Shown piece after piece: positions 1 to 6,210 of a stretch of 64,000 nucleotides of DNA; within the stretch, counting starts at the first letter, position 1, and every line of letters starts with the position of its first letter. Both the position numbers and the translations under genes were made by a program. Under the pieces are notes generated by a model, which saw only the letters and a list, made by a program, of their open reading frames with translations, was not told where the DNA came from and searched no databases. This DNA is from Phycisphaerae bacterium (lineage in GTDB: Bacteria; Planctomycetota; Phycisphaerae; UBA1845). The DNA lies in assembly GCA_029260035.1 (NCBI GenBank), contig JAJDEA010000069.1, positions 1-64,000 of the forward strand, written 5' to 3'.

Positions 1-29
1 AAACCGGAGAGGGGGGGATTCGAACCCCC
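1..29. repeat. Left attachment core (attL), 29-bp direct repeat
   Basis: These 29 bases are identical to 5295-5323 and correspond to the T-arm and 3' acceptor strand of the tRNA-Ser. Identity ends at base 30 (C here, G at 5324). No complete tRNA is present at this end, so this is the displaced copy created by integration. It may extend further to the left outside the window. Confidence 0.85.
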
Positions 30-227
30 CGGAAAACGCGTGTCGCGGGGTCGTCAGCGGGGTATGGCGCACAAATAGGCGCACAAGACTTACAGCCGTC
101 CGGTTGTAAGAGGCTTCAAGAATTACTTCAAGCGTGGAACGGATTGACTGAATCGCAGCGTGATTCGGTTCTGGATGTTGTGCGCGCATTTTCCGCGAGC
201 GCGGAGAAAAGAGAGTTACATGGATAG
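30..227 (+). other. Detached C-terminal coding segment of the integrase
   Basis: A stop-free frame runs from the end of the attL core to a TAG at 225-227, encoding 65 residues. Its phase is exactly that of the integrase gene at 4055-5335 when the two 29-bp cores are superimposed. In an excised circle the recombinase would therefore read through the core into this segment and end about 488 residues long. The segment contains a GAQIGAQ motif that also occurs in the integrase at residues 363-369, then a predicted helical stretch W-N-G-L-T-E-S-Q-R-D-S-V-L-D-V-V-R-A-F. That stretch resembles the short helical tails I recall from other planctomycete tyrosine recombinases. It has no start codon or ribosome-binding site of its own in the integrated state. 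The alternative is a relic of an older related integrase. Confidence 0.7.
64..88 (+). repeat. 25-bp direct repeat, left copy
   Basis: Identical to 5136-5160. Both copies encode GAQIGAQ in the reading frame of the integrase (here the detached tail, there residues 363-369 of the integrase). In the circular form the two copies would flank the att core, 134 bp and 34 bp away from it. This suggests that the core-containing stretch was inserted or duplicated within an ancestral integrase gene. Confidence 0.8.
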
Positions 228-515
228 CGGAAAACGAAGGCTCGAGCTCGTTGGAGAGCCGTTTGGCAGCGTCGGAAATTCAGCAGGTTCTTTCGAGGTA
301 TGCGGTGGACGTTGGATAGGTGGCGGAAAGCAGACGGATCTGTGCGCTGTGATCGTGCAGAGGCGATTCAAGGGCCCGTGCGGCAAGGAGACTATGTTCA
401 AGATGGCAATCGATGGACCTGCGGTTGTTGCCGTGCGCAGAGGATTGGAAGTGTGGTTGGAGGAGAACGACCAAGGTCTGAGGGGGTTTTCTTAAAGAGA
501 AAGGGCGCTGACTGA
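228..515 (+). other. Uncertain small ORF region inside the element
   Basis: Two overlapping frames are open here: 300-515 (71 codons from ATG, with a cysteine group WTCGCC) and 160-495 (111 codons). A third frame before 300 reads LESRLAASEIQQVLSRYAVD and then stops, and its last codons overlap the start of the 300-515 frame. This could be one small regulatory gene broken by a frameshift. No clear ribosome-binding site is visible for any of them and I do not recognise a family. Confidence 0.3.
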
Positions 516-537
516 AGGCCTGCGGCTCGGGACCCGA

Positions 538-713
538 TCGGTCGTCGCTCAACCTGTTCGAGCGAAGCGAGTGGGCGACGACCGAATGGGTGAGACGAAG
601 GCCGGGCCTGCGGACGGGCTCCCGTGAGGTCTGAGCGATTTTGTGTTTGGGATAATAAATGGCCCGCCTACCGCTGGAACGGTGACGGGCCGAATCTTGC
701 CGTCGTGCGACGG
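538..713. promoter_or_regulatory. Hairpin cluster, candidate replication origin
   Basis: Four inverted repeats sit just upstream of the replication gene: arms 538-548/575-585 (11 bp), 614-618/621-625, a nested stem with arms 661-666/686-691 and 670-673/680-683, and 700-705/708-713 (6 bp, 2-base spacer). An A/T-rich stretch (about 651-660) lies directly before the nested stem. Double-strand origins of rolling-circle replicons typically have such stem-loops next to the rep gene. The nick site cannot be assigned from sequence alone, and transfer origin or transcriptional control are alternatives. Confidence 0.5.
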
Positions 714-815
714 TGGCCAAAAGTTCATGGATGATACTCGCCATCATGAATAATGCAATGATGAGTAACGTGCCTGATGCCACACTCCGCGCATGGCGTG
801 CTTGGAGTGATTGGC

Positions 816-2261
816 ATGGTGGCAAAAGATGATGAGACTACGGTTCTGTTGGATAGTGTTGACAGGGTTGTAGCAGACCCTGAAGTAATTGGTGTTCGGC
901 TTTGCCGGAAAGGTTGTGATTCGTTTGCTTGTAAGGTGTGTGGTCCAGTTGCGGGTCTTCGACTCGCTGAGCGATTGACTGATCGCTATAAGGCGGCGGG
1001 TGTAGAGCGAATTGGGTTTTTCACGTTGACAATCAGTGACGCTGTGCTGCCGTTTGGTGAGAAGGAGCAATATCGGCGCATTGTTGAAGGCAGGTTGATC
1101 GGGGAGTTCATGAGAAAGGTGCGTTCGGTGTTGGGTGTGTGTGGGCCGCACTTTCGAGTGTGTGAGTTTGGCGGGAAAAAGAATCGGCTGCATTTTCATT
1201 TGCTCGTGGACGATCTGAGGCTGATTAAGCCTAGACGACTTAAGGAGCTTCAGGGATGGTGCCAGCAACATATTGGAACGATGGACTATAAATACCTCCC
1301 GGCGAAGGCTGGGATTCGATATGCCTGCAAATATGTAACAAAAGGATCGCGTGGGCAGTTGCCGGAGTTCGTGTTAAATGCGTCAGGGTTCAAGTTTTAC
1401 AGCGTTTCCCGTGGTTTTTGGATGAGCGATGCAAAGTGCCGCCCGGTTGGCGTTTCACAAGTGGCTGGGCGATTGATAGAACGGTACAACACTGCAGAAG
1501 TGGTGCGAGTGGGAATGTTTGCCTTGTCAGTCAGTTCGGAGGTAATGCCCTTCCGTCCTGAAGAACAGTATAGGCAAATTGTCAAGCGCGGCCTGGTTCG
1601 CAAGTTCATAGAAAAAGTGCGTTTGGTCTTGGGTGAAGATGGTGCCTATTTTCGAATGTGTGAGTTTTGTGCGCAAACGAATCGACTCCATTTTCATTTG
1701 TTAGTGGACAATCTTGGACGAGTCACTGACAGCCAACTTTTGAGGATTCGAGATTGGTGTCATAAAAATGTCGGCGGCATGGAGTATAAGTGGCGACCTG
1801 CGGATGTAGGTGTGCGGTATGTGAGTAGATATTTATTAGAAGGATCAAGCGGCCGTTTGTCGGAATTGATGAAGGGGTGTTCTAACTTCAAGTATTACAG
1901 TGCATCTCGCGGGTTTTGGATTAACGCTTCTAAGCCAGCAGTGAAGCGGGAGCAAAGGGAACTGAGTATTCGTCTGTCGCGGTGTGGTAACGGTGTCGTA
2001 GGTTTGGTAGAGACGATAGGTGAAGATGGCACGGTGGCTCGATCGTTTGGTTTCGCCTTGCCGGTTCCGTTCGAACGCGTAGTAGCGAAGTTGAATGAAG
2101 TCTCAAAAAACGACGTGCTGGCAAGAGGCTCTACATGGCCTGTAGGTGTCTTGCGCTGGGTAGAGGTGACACCCGAATGTTTGCGGGCGTTGCTAATGGA
2201 TGCGGTCATCGGGGCGCAGGACGGTCGAGCCGCGGAGCGGCTCGCCGGCCGCAGCCCTTAG
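816..2261 (+). CDS. Replication initiator with two tandem HUH domains
   Basis: A 481-residue protein made of two homologous halves. A possible zinc-binding group (Cys30, 34, 39, 42) comes first. Domain 1 (about 49-203) has the metal-binding HFH at 126-128 and a candidate catalytic motif Y169-A-C-K172-Y173. Domain 2 (about 215-369) repeats the whole fold with HFH at 292-294 and Y335-V-S-R338-Y339, so the second copy has Arg in place of Lys. Each half ends in a matching F-K-(F/Y)-Y-S-x-S-R-G-F-W block. The motifs resemble single-domain rolling-circle initiators of the Microviridae VP4 type; nicking and joining of one DNA strand is inferred from that. About 110 C-terminal residues are unassigned. 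I chose ATG 816 because GGAG lies 8 nt upstream; the frame also has an ATG at 777. The hairpin cluster upstream is the likely substrate. Confidence 0.8.
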   Translation: MVAKDDETTVLLDSVDRVVADPEVIGVRLCRKGCDSFACKVCGPVAGLRLAERLTDRYKAAGVERIGFFTLTISDAVLPFGEKEQYRRIVEGRLIGEFMRKVRSVLGVCGPHFRVCEFGGKKNRLHFHLLVDDLRLIKPRRLKELQGWCQQHIGTMDYKYLPAKAGIRYACKYVTKGSRGQLPEFVLNASGFKFYSVSRGFWMSDAKCRPVGVSQVAGRLIERYNTAEVVRVGMFALSVSSEVMPFRPEEQYRQIVKRGLVRKFIEKVRLVLGEDGAYFRMCEFCAQTNRLHFHLLVDNLGRVTDSQLLRIRDWCHKNVGGMEYKWRPADVGVRYVSRYLLEGSSGRLSELMKGCSNFKYYSASRGFWINASKPAVKREQRELSIRLSRCGNGVVGLVETIGEDGTVARSFGFALPVPFERVVAKLNEVSKNDVLARGSTWPVGVLRWVEVTPECLRALLMDAVIGAQDGRAAERLAGRSP

Positions 2262-2294
2262 ACTTGTACTAATAGTATGTTCTGTGGAACAATG

Positions 2295-3089
2295 TCATGG
2301 GGGCAGTAGTTTAGTGAAGATTTCTACACCTTTTTCTATTAACAGCGGTCCTTCTTTCGCGAGTGTTATGAATGAAGCTGCAGTCTTGAGGAACTCGACT
2401 ATCTTCTTGCCAATGGGCTTGACTGCTATCGCCTCGGATTCCGGTGTCATTATCATTGCGCCGACAGTCGCGTTTATTGCCTTATGAATTGGAACGATTC
2501 CGGCGAACTCGTATTCATTAATCGTTTCGAGTATGAAAAACAGATGTTGGAGGATATACAGAGACAACTTGGATTCGATTGTCGTGTCGGCTTGGAGTTC
2601 ATCAATGATCTCGGAGATTTGTTTCCTTAGTCCCGCAAGGACATCGGGGTCTAATTCGGGTTCGTAGGTCGATCGATTAAGTTCACGACTAACGAATCCA
2701 AGGGATGCAATACAAGCCTCCGTAATTTTCGAATTAAAATCTGTGATGTTTTGCGCGGAATTCATAAAGGGGGCGGCGGCGGCGAAGGAATTGCGCCAAG
2801 AATCGATATATTGTTCGCGGTCCAGTTTATGTTCTTCTGATGTAATGGTCTGATTTATTGTGTTGATTTGAGCTTCGATGTGGTCTGGCATTTGTAGAAC
2901 CAATGCCATTCGTTTTAAGAGGACGGGAAGTTTCGAATGGTTTAGCGGATCTGGAATACATAAAACGGGCGCCCAAGCAGATAAACCTACGGAACCCTTT
3001 GGTCGTAACTTGGCGCGTTTCAATATTCTGAAGAGCCTTCCGGCGGGGTTGCGATCGTGCGGATCAGCCTTATCTGAGTGATCGAGCAT
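2295..3089 (-). CDS. Hypothetical cargo protein of the element
   Basis: A 264-residue protein on the strand opposite to all other genes of the element. It has a basic N-terminus, a central amphipathic region with the segment KQISEIIDELQAD, then hydrophobic helices (about 195-225, around IVPIHKAINATVGAMIM) and a C-terminal segment FLKTAASFITLAKEGPLLIEKGVEIF. I recognise no domain. It is transcribed away from the RHH gene, with about 140 bp of shared upstream DNA. Opposite orientation within a compact replicon is typical of accessory cargo such as defence, exclusion or toxin functions, but nothing in the sequence fixes this. The gene is AT-richer than the chromosomal genes, consistent with transfer. 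Confidence 0.65.
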   Translation of the reverse strand: MLDHSDKADPHDRNPAGRLFRILKRAKLRPKGSVGLSAWAPVLCIPDPLNHSKLPVLLKRMALVLQMPDHIEAQINTINQTITSEEHKLDREQYIDSWRNSFAAAAPFMNSAQNITDFNSKITEACIASLGFVSRELNRSTYEPELDPDVLAGLRKQISEIIDELQADTTIESKLSLYILQHLFFILETINEYEFAGIVPIHKAINATVGAMIMTPESEAIAVKPIGKKIVEFLKTAASFITLAKEGPLLIEKGVEIFTKLLPP

Positions 3090-3187
3090 AGGGTTTCCTT
3101 GCGGTTGCTAGGGATCCGAAATTCGTAAATCGACTTGTTGCATGATAAGAAGTCTTTGTAGGCAGGGCAATTTGTTGTGAATTATTG

Positions 3188-3224
3188 CATAACATTTGAT
3201 TTCTTGTTATGAATATGTTATGAT
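3188..3224 (+). promoter_or_regulatory. Promoter and operator-like repeats of the RHH gene
   Basis: TTGATT at 3196-3201, a 17-bp spacer, and TATGAT at 3219-3224 with TG at 3216-3217 make a good sigma-70-type promoter with an extended -10. GTTATG occurs at 3206-3211 and 3217-3222, exactly 11 bp apart, and its inverse CATAAC at 3188-3193. The repeats overlap the promoter, as expected for autorepression by a ribbon-helix-helix protein. The ATG at 3231 lies 7 bases after the -10, so the message is probably leaderless. Confidence 0.6.
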
Positions 3225-3230
3225 ATACTT

Positions 3231-3578
3231 ATGAGAAAAGAACGTACGACGATTTCGATCGATTCAGAGATACTCGGGCGTATTGACGCATTATGTAGTG
3301 TTCGTGGCGAATCACGGTCTTCGATGATCGAACGGGTTATGATTTATGCACTTGAGGATTACGAAGAACATTTGAAAGCGTTGGAGAATCCTCTGACGCA
3401 GCGAATTGTGCGTGCCGTGACTGGTTCGCCAAAGGTTCTCGGTGTGTTGGTGAAAGCTCTTGGTCAATCTATGAGTGCGGAGGAAATAGCCGCACTTCGC
3501 GATAGAAATCTCACGGATGCTGACGTTGCGGAGCAGCGGCGTAAGGAAAAGAAGGCTGCGAAACGAAAGAAGAGATGA
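3231..3578 (+). CDS. Ribbon-helix-helix DNA-binding protein
   Basis: A 115-residue protein. Residues 1-45 fit the CopG/Arc-type ribbon-helix-helix fold: a beta strand RTTISIDSEIL, helix A, a turn at RGESRS, and helix B. The C-terminal part is charged and ends in a very basic tail (RRKEKKAAKRKKR). Such proteins control copy number or partner gene expression in plasmids and integrative elements by binding repeated short sites as dimers. The GTTATG repeats in its own promoter are candidate sites. There is no Shine-Dalgarno sequence and the predicted transcription start is at or next to the ATG. The 279 bp that follow, up to the HTH gene, show no convincing gene. Confidence 0.8.
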   Translation: MRKERTTISIDSEILGRIDALCSVRGESRSSMIERVMIYALEDYEEHLKALENPLTQRIVRAVTGSPKVLGVLVKALGQSMSAEEIAALRDRNLTDADVAEQRRKEKKAAKRKKR

Positions 3579-3857
3579 ATTAATTGAGGCGAGGGCGGAA
3601 AACCGTATGTATCAGACCTTCTTGAAGCGTTCGATGCCACGGCCGCTTCAACGGGCAACTTTTGGGATACTAGCCACAACGGTGGGCCGCTCCGTTTCAG
3701 TTTGATGCGTGAATCGAAATCGAGATGGGGAGTCGTGCGAGCGGTTCCTGGCTTTAGGCGCTAACGCGTGGTGGTGCGGGTGTCTTTGGTAGTACTCGTC
3801 TCGGTTTTGATTCATTGCAAACGTTCGGTAACAGGAAAGAGCGATAGGATTCGGGAA

Positions 3858-4055
3858 ATGATGCAGTTATCAAACGGGGATCGATTGCTGAAGCTAGATG
3901 AAGTTGGTGAGATATTGGCCGTTAGCCGGCGAACTGTTCATCGTTTGATCGCTTCGGGGGAATTACCTCATCCTGTCAAGGTGGGGAGCGGTAGTCGGAT
4001 GCCGATGCTGGACGTTTTGAAATTCACTGAGCGGCTTAAACGTGAGCGCACATAA
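3858..4055 (+). CDS. AlpA-like HTH protein, candidate excisionase
   Basis: A 65-residue helix-turn-helix protein of the MerR/AlpA excisionase-like class: LLKLDEVGEILAVSRRTVHRLIASGELPHP is the winged-HTH core (given here as about residues 8-37), followed by the wing VKVGSGSRMP. Such small proteins direct the recombinase toward excision or regulate its gene. The start is ATG 3858 with AGGA 8 nt upstream; the open frame extends further upstream without support. Its stop overlaps the integrase start (TAATG at 4053-4057), implying translational coupling and co-regulation with the recombinase. Confidence 0.8.
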   Translation: MMQLSNGDRLLKLDEVGEILAVSRRTVHRLIASGELPHPVKVGSGSRMPMLDVLKFTERLKRERT

Positions 4056-5335
4056 TGTATTCGGGCGTGTGGAGGCCAACGCGAAAGAACAGGGGCAGAT
4101 CGAAGCTCTATAGGGGTAAGTACCGATCGGATTCATCAGAACGCTTTAAGTATGTTTCACTTCGAACGACTGACAAACGGATAGCACGAAAAAAATTAGA
4201 TGCAATCGTATTGAGGGTAGAACGTGAACGTGCAGGATTGTTACCTCCGGACGAATTGCTTCAGGGTGCGCAGTGCACGGTTTTGGAGCACTTGAATAAG
4301 TTTGTTTTGGATTTGCAGGCTCGCCGGTGCGATGACGAATACATTGGGAAAATTAAACAGCGTGTGCGGCGTTTAGCGAAGGAATGCCATTGGTCTCGCG
4401 TGAATGATATTTCTGCTGCCTCGTTTGAGGATTGGCGGAGTAAGCAATCTACGATGGCGCCTCGGACGCAGAATCATTATCTTCAGGCTGTTCGTTGTAT
4501 GTGGGCCTGGCTGGTGTCGCATGGAAAAGCAGCGGGAAAGCCACTATCTAAGGTAAAGCTCGTGAAGACTCGTGGGCTTGAAACGGTAGTTCGGCGGGCT
4601 TTGAGTTTTGGTGAGATGAAGCGGCTTATCGAGGTGGCGGGTGTGCGAAAAGTGGTTTATCTTACGGCGGTGCATACTGGACTTCGACGTGGCGAGCTGA
4701 CTCAACTGTGTTGGAAGGATGTCCGTCTTGACGCTACCCCCCCTTTCCTTCAAGTTCGTGCCTCAACTACGAAAAACGGACAGAAAGCGGATCTTCCCTT
4801 AGTTTCGGAAGTGACTGAGTTATTGACCGATCTCGCACGCAATGGTTGCGAGCAAGGTACTCGCGTATTCCGTGGGATCATGCCGCTTCCGAAGACTGTA
4901 CGAAGTGATTTCGACAAGGCGGGTATTGAGCGTCAGGACAGTAGGGGTTGGCTTGTAGATTTCCACGCCTTGCGGCACACTTTCATCACAAATATGGGGA
5001 TAGCGGGGGTTGATGGCGGACTCCGGCGACAGGCGGCCCGGCATAGTGATCAGCGGTTAACGGATCGAGTATACACGGATGTGTCACAGTTACCTATGGT
5101 GAGAGCGTTCTCTGCTCTTCCGTCATATACTGATGATGGCGCACAAATAGGCGCACAAGAATTGGTCCCGAGTAGGCACAAATTGACGCGTTCTGACCCT
5201 ACTTCAGGTCATGAGAGGAGTCGTAAGTGCTTGTCAAATAAGGCGCAACGGCACACGGTGGCATCAGTTGGCACAAATGGGCATAACGCCCCAAAAACCG
5301 GAGAGGGGGGGATTCGAACCCCCGGTACAGTTTAA
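4055..5335 (+). CDS. int: Tyrosine recombinase (integrase) of the element
   Basis: A 426-residue phage-type integrase. The N-terminal region contains an arm-binding part (about 1-60) and a SAM-like core-binding domain (about 75-160). The catalytic domain has Arg211 in HTGLRRGEL, a likely Lys240, His304-x-x-Arg307 in HALRHTF, His330 and the nucleophile Tyr340 in RVYTD, so it is intact. It integrates the element at the tRNA-Ser by strand exchange in the 29-bp core. The last 13 residues are encoded by the core and tRNA (antisense to the tRNA), and the TAA at 5333-5335 belongs to the tRNA sequence. In the circular form the same frame continues into 30-227, so the integrated gene makes a protein with an altered C-terminus. 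The start is coupled to the preceding gene by TAATG. Confidence 0.93.
   Translation: MYSGVWRPTRKNRGRSKLYRGKYRSDSSERFKYVSLRTTDKRIARKKLDAIVLRVERERAGLLPPDELLQGAQCTVLEHLNKFVLDLQARRCDDEYIGKIKQRVRRLAKECHWSRVNDISAASFEDWRSKQSTMAPRTQNHYLQAVRCMWAWLVSHGKAAGKPLSKVKLVKTRGLETVVRRALSFGEMKRLIEVAGVRKVVYLTAVHTGLRRGELTQLCWKDVRLDATPPFLQVRASTTKNGQKADLPLVSEVTELLTDLARNGCEQGTRVFRGIMPLPKTVRSDFDKAGIERQDSRGWLVDFHALRHTFITNMGIAGVDGGLRRQAARHSDQRLTDRVYTDVSQLPMVRAFSALPSYTDDGAQIGAQELVPSRHKLTRSDPTSGHERSRKCLSNKAQRHTVASVGTNGHNAPKTGEGGIRTPGTV
5136..5160 (+). repeat. 25-bp direct repeat, right copy
   Basis: Identical to 64-88 and in the same reading phase, encoding GAQIGAQ at integrase residues 363-369. It sits 134 bp before the att core. 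Confidence 0.8.
5295..5323. repeat. Right attachment core (attR), 29-bp direct repeat
   Basis: The second copy of the 1-29 sequence. It overlaps both the 3' end of the tRNA-Ser gene (minus strand) and the last codons of the integrase, so one sequence serves as tRNA end, recombination core and coding sequence. Confidence 0.85.
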
Positions 5336-5387
5336 CCCGCACACTGGTTTTCGAAACCAGCTCCTTCAGCCGCTCGGACACCTCTCC
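5299..5387 (-). tRNA. tRNA-Ser(CGA)
   Basis: The 89-nt minus-strand gene has acceptor arms GGAGAGG/CCTCTCC, the anticodon stem CTGGT/ACCAG with loop TTCGAAA (anticodon CGA, codon UCG), a long variable arm typical of class II tRNAs, and the T-loop TTCGAAT. CCA is not encoded. The gene stays intact because the element integrated at its 3' end and restored the sequence. Confidence 0.95.
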
Positions 5388-5449
5388 ATGCTGAAAACCC
5401 GCAACATCGAACCAACGATTGGCTCTGGATTCTGGTAAGCCGTTTACGA

Positions 5450-5923
5450 TCAACCGCTTGGCGATGGAACTCTCGTAACAGCCGAGAACGCCAGTTGGAA
5501 CTTCCGCCAAACGAGCGTTTGACGCCCGTCATCCGCAAGACATCTCCCCACGAGTATCGGCGATTCGCCCCGACACAAGACGGTCGGCGCTAAGCAGAAA
5601 TCACATTGCCAGCCGATCCAAACCTCCACCATCGGCTTACCAAACCGCATTGTGGCGTCAGACTTCCCGTATGGCAATAGCGGCGGTTCGTACGCGGCCA
5701 TTGCACAGGGAACACCAAGGCCTCGTGCAGCATATCTTTCACGCGGCTTACTTCCTTCGCGAGCCGCCATCGTTGCCTTACAACCAAACGCAGGCTTTGG
5801 ATTGTCGATACCGCCATACAGCCGAATTACAAACTGGCAAAACCACTCGGCGTCGTCAGCCGGAATTGAAGGCTCTTCGATCGCAGACTTGCGGATGGAT
5901 AAACAGAGACGAAACCAACGCCA
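5450..5923 (-). pseudogene. Decayed or start-less coding frame
   Basis: A minus-strand frame is open for 158 codons from 5923 to the stop at 5450. Its only ATG is at 5770, leaving 106 codons; the upstream part (RLYGGIDNPKPAFG and AEWFCQFVI) still looks protein-like but has no ATG or GTG start and is preceded by TAA at 5924-5926. This suggests a gene that lost its 5' end, or chance. I recognise no family. The remaining DNA between the tRNA and the kinase gene (5388-6210) holds nothing else I can support. Confidence 0.3.
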
Positions 5924-6210
5924 TTAGATTCCGGCAAACTTATAAGTCACACTAAATATTTAGTCCTAATTCTAATAATTACAAGACCCAGGAAATAAAG
6001 ATCCCTGCGATCGACGCTCGGCGGGGTTATGATTAGAGAGAGGTGACCTTGTTCGCCTGAACCGTTTGGAGGCATGGTTCTCGCATGGTTATCCGCAATT
6101 CGCCGGAACGCTCGACCGTTCGAGGCTATAGTCATTGCGGGATAGACTGAGAAGCAACGGAGATGCCCGATGCGATATCGCAAGGCAAGAGGTGACGTTG
6201 GCTACATCGA

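Larger units (their letters stand above)
1..5323 (+). mobile_element. Small integrative element in the tRNA-Ser 3' end
   Basis: The element is bounded by an identical 29-bp repeat (1-29 and 5295-5323) that copies the T-arm and 3' acceptor half of the tRNA-Ser gene at 5299-5387. Between the repeats lie a hairpin cluster, a double-HUH replication protein, one minus-strand gene, an RHH regulator, an AlpA-like HTH gene and a tyrosine recombinase, with no capsid, portal or conjugation genes. The + strand is strongly G- and T-rich in the rep region (by eye 26 G against 5 C at 1081-1140), unlike the flanking chromosome. The content fits an autonomously replicating integrative plasmid or a satellite using rolling-circle replication; which one cannot be told from sequence. 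The left repeat starts at base 1, so the window may begin within the boundary. Confidence 0.85.

Noticed and set aside
280-1271. Long minus-strand frames at the left end
   Set aside because: They oppose the replication gene and the hairpin cluster, are rich in Arg, Ser and His as is usual for antisense frames, and lack a ribosome-binding site.
2200-2487. A 95-codon plus-strand frame across the ends of rep and the cargo gene
   Set aside because: It lies over both genes in another frame and has no independent support.
5199-5538. Several short frames covering the tRNA-Ser gene
   Set aside because: They are translations of the tRNA and its flanks; the tRNA explains the sequence. Only the integrase end overlapping it is kept.
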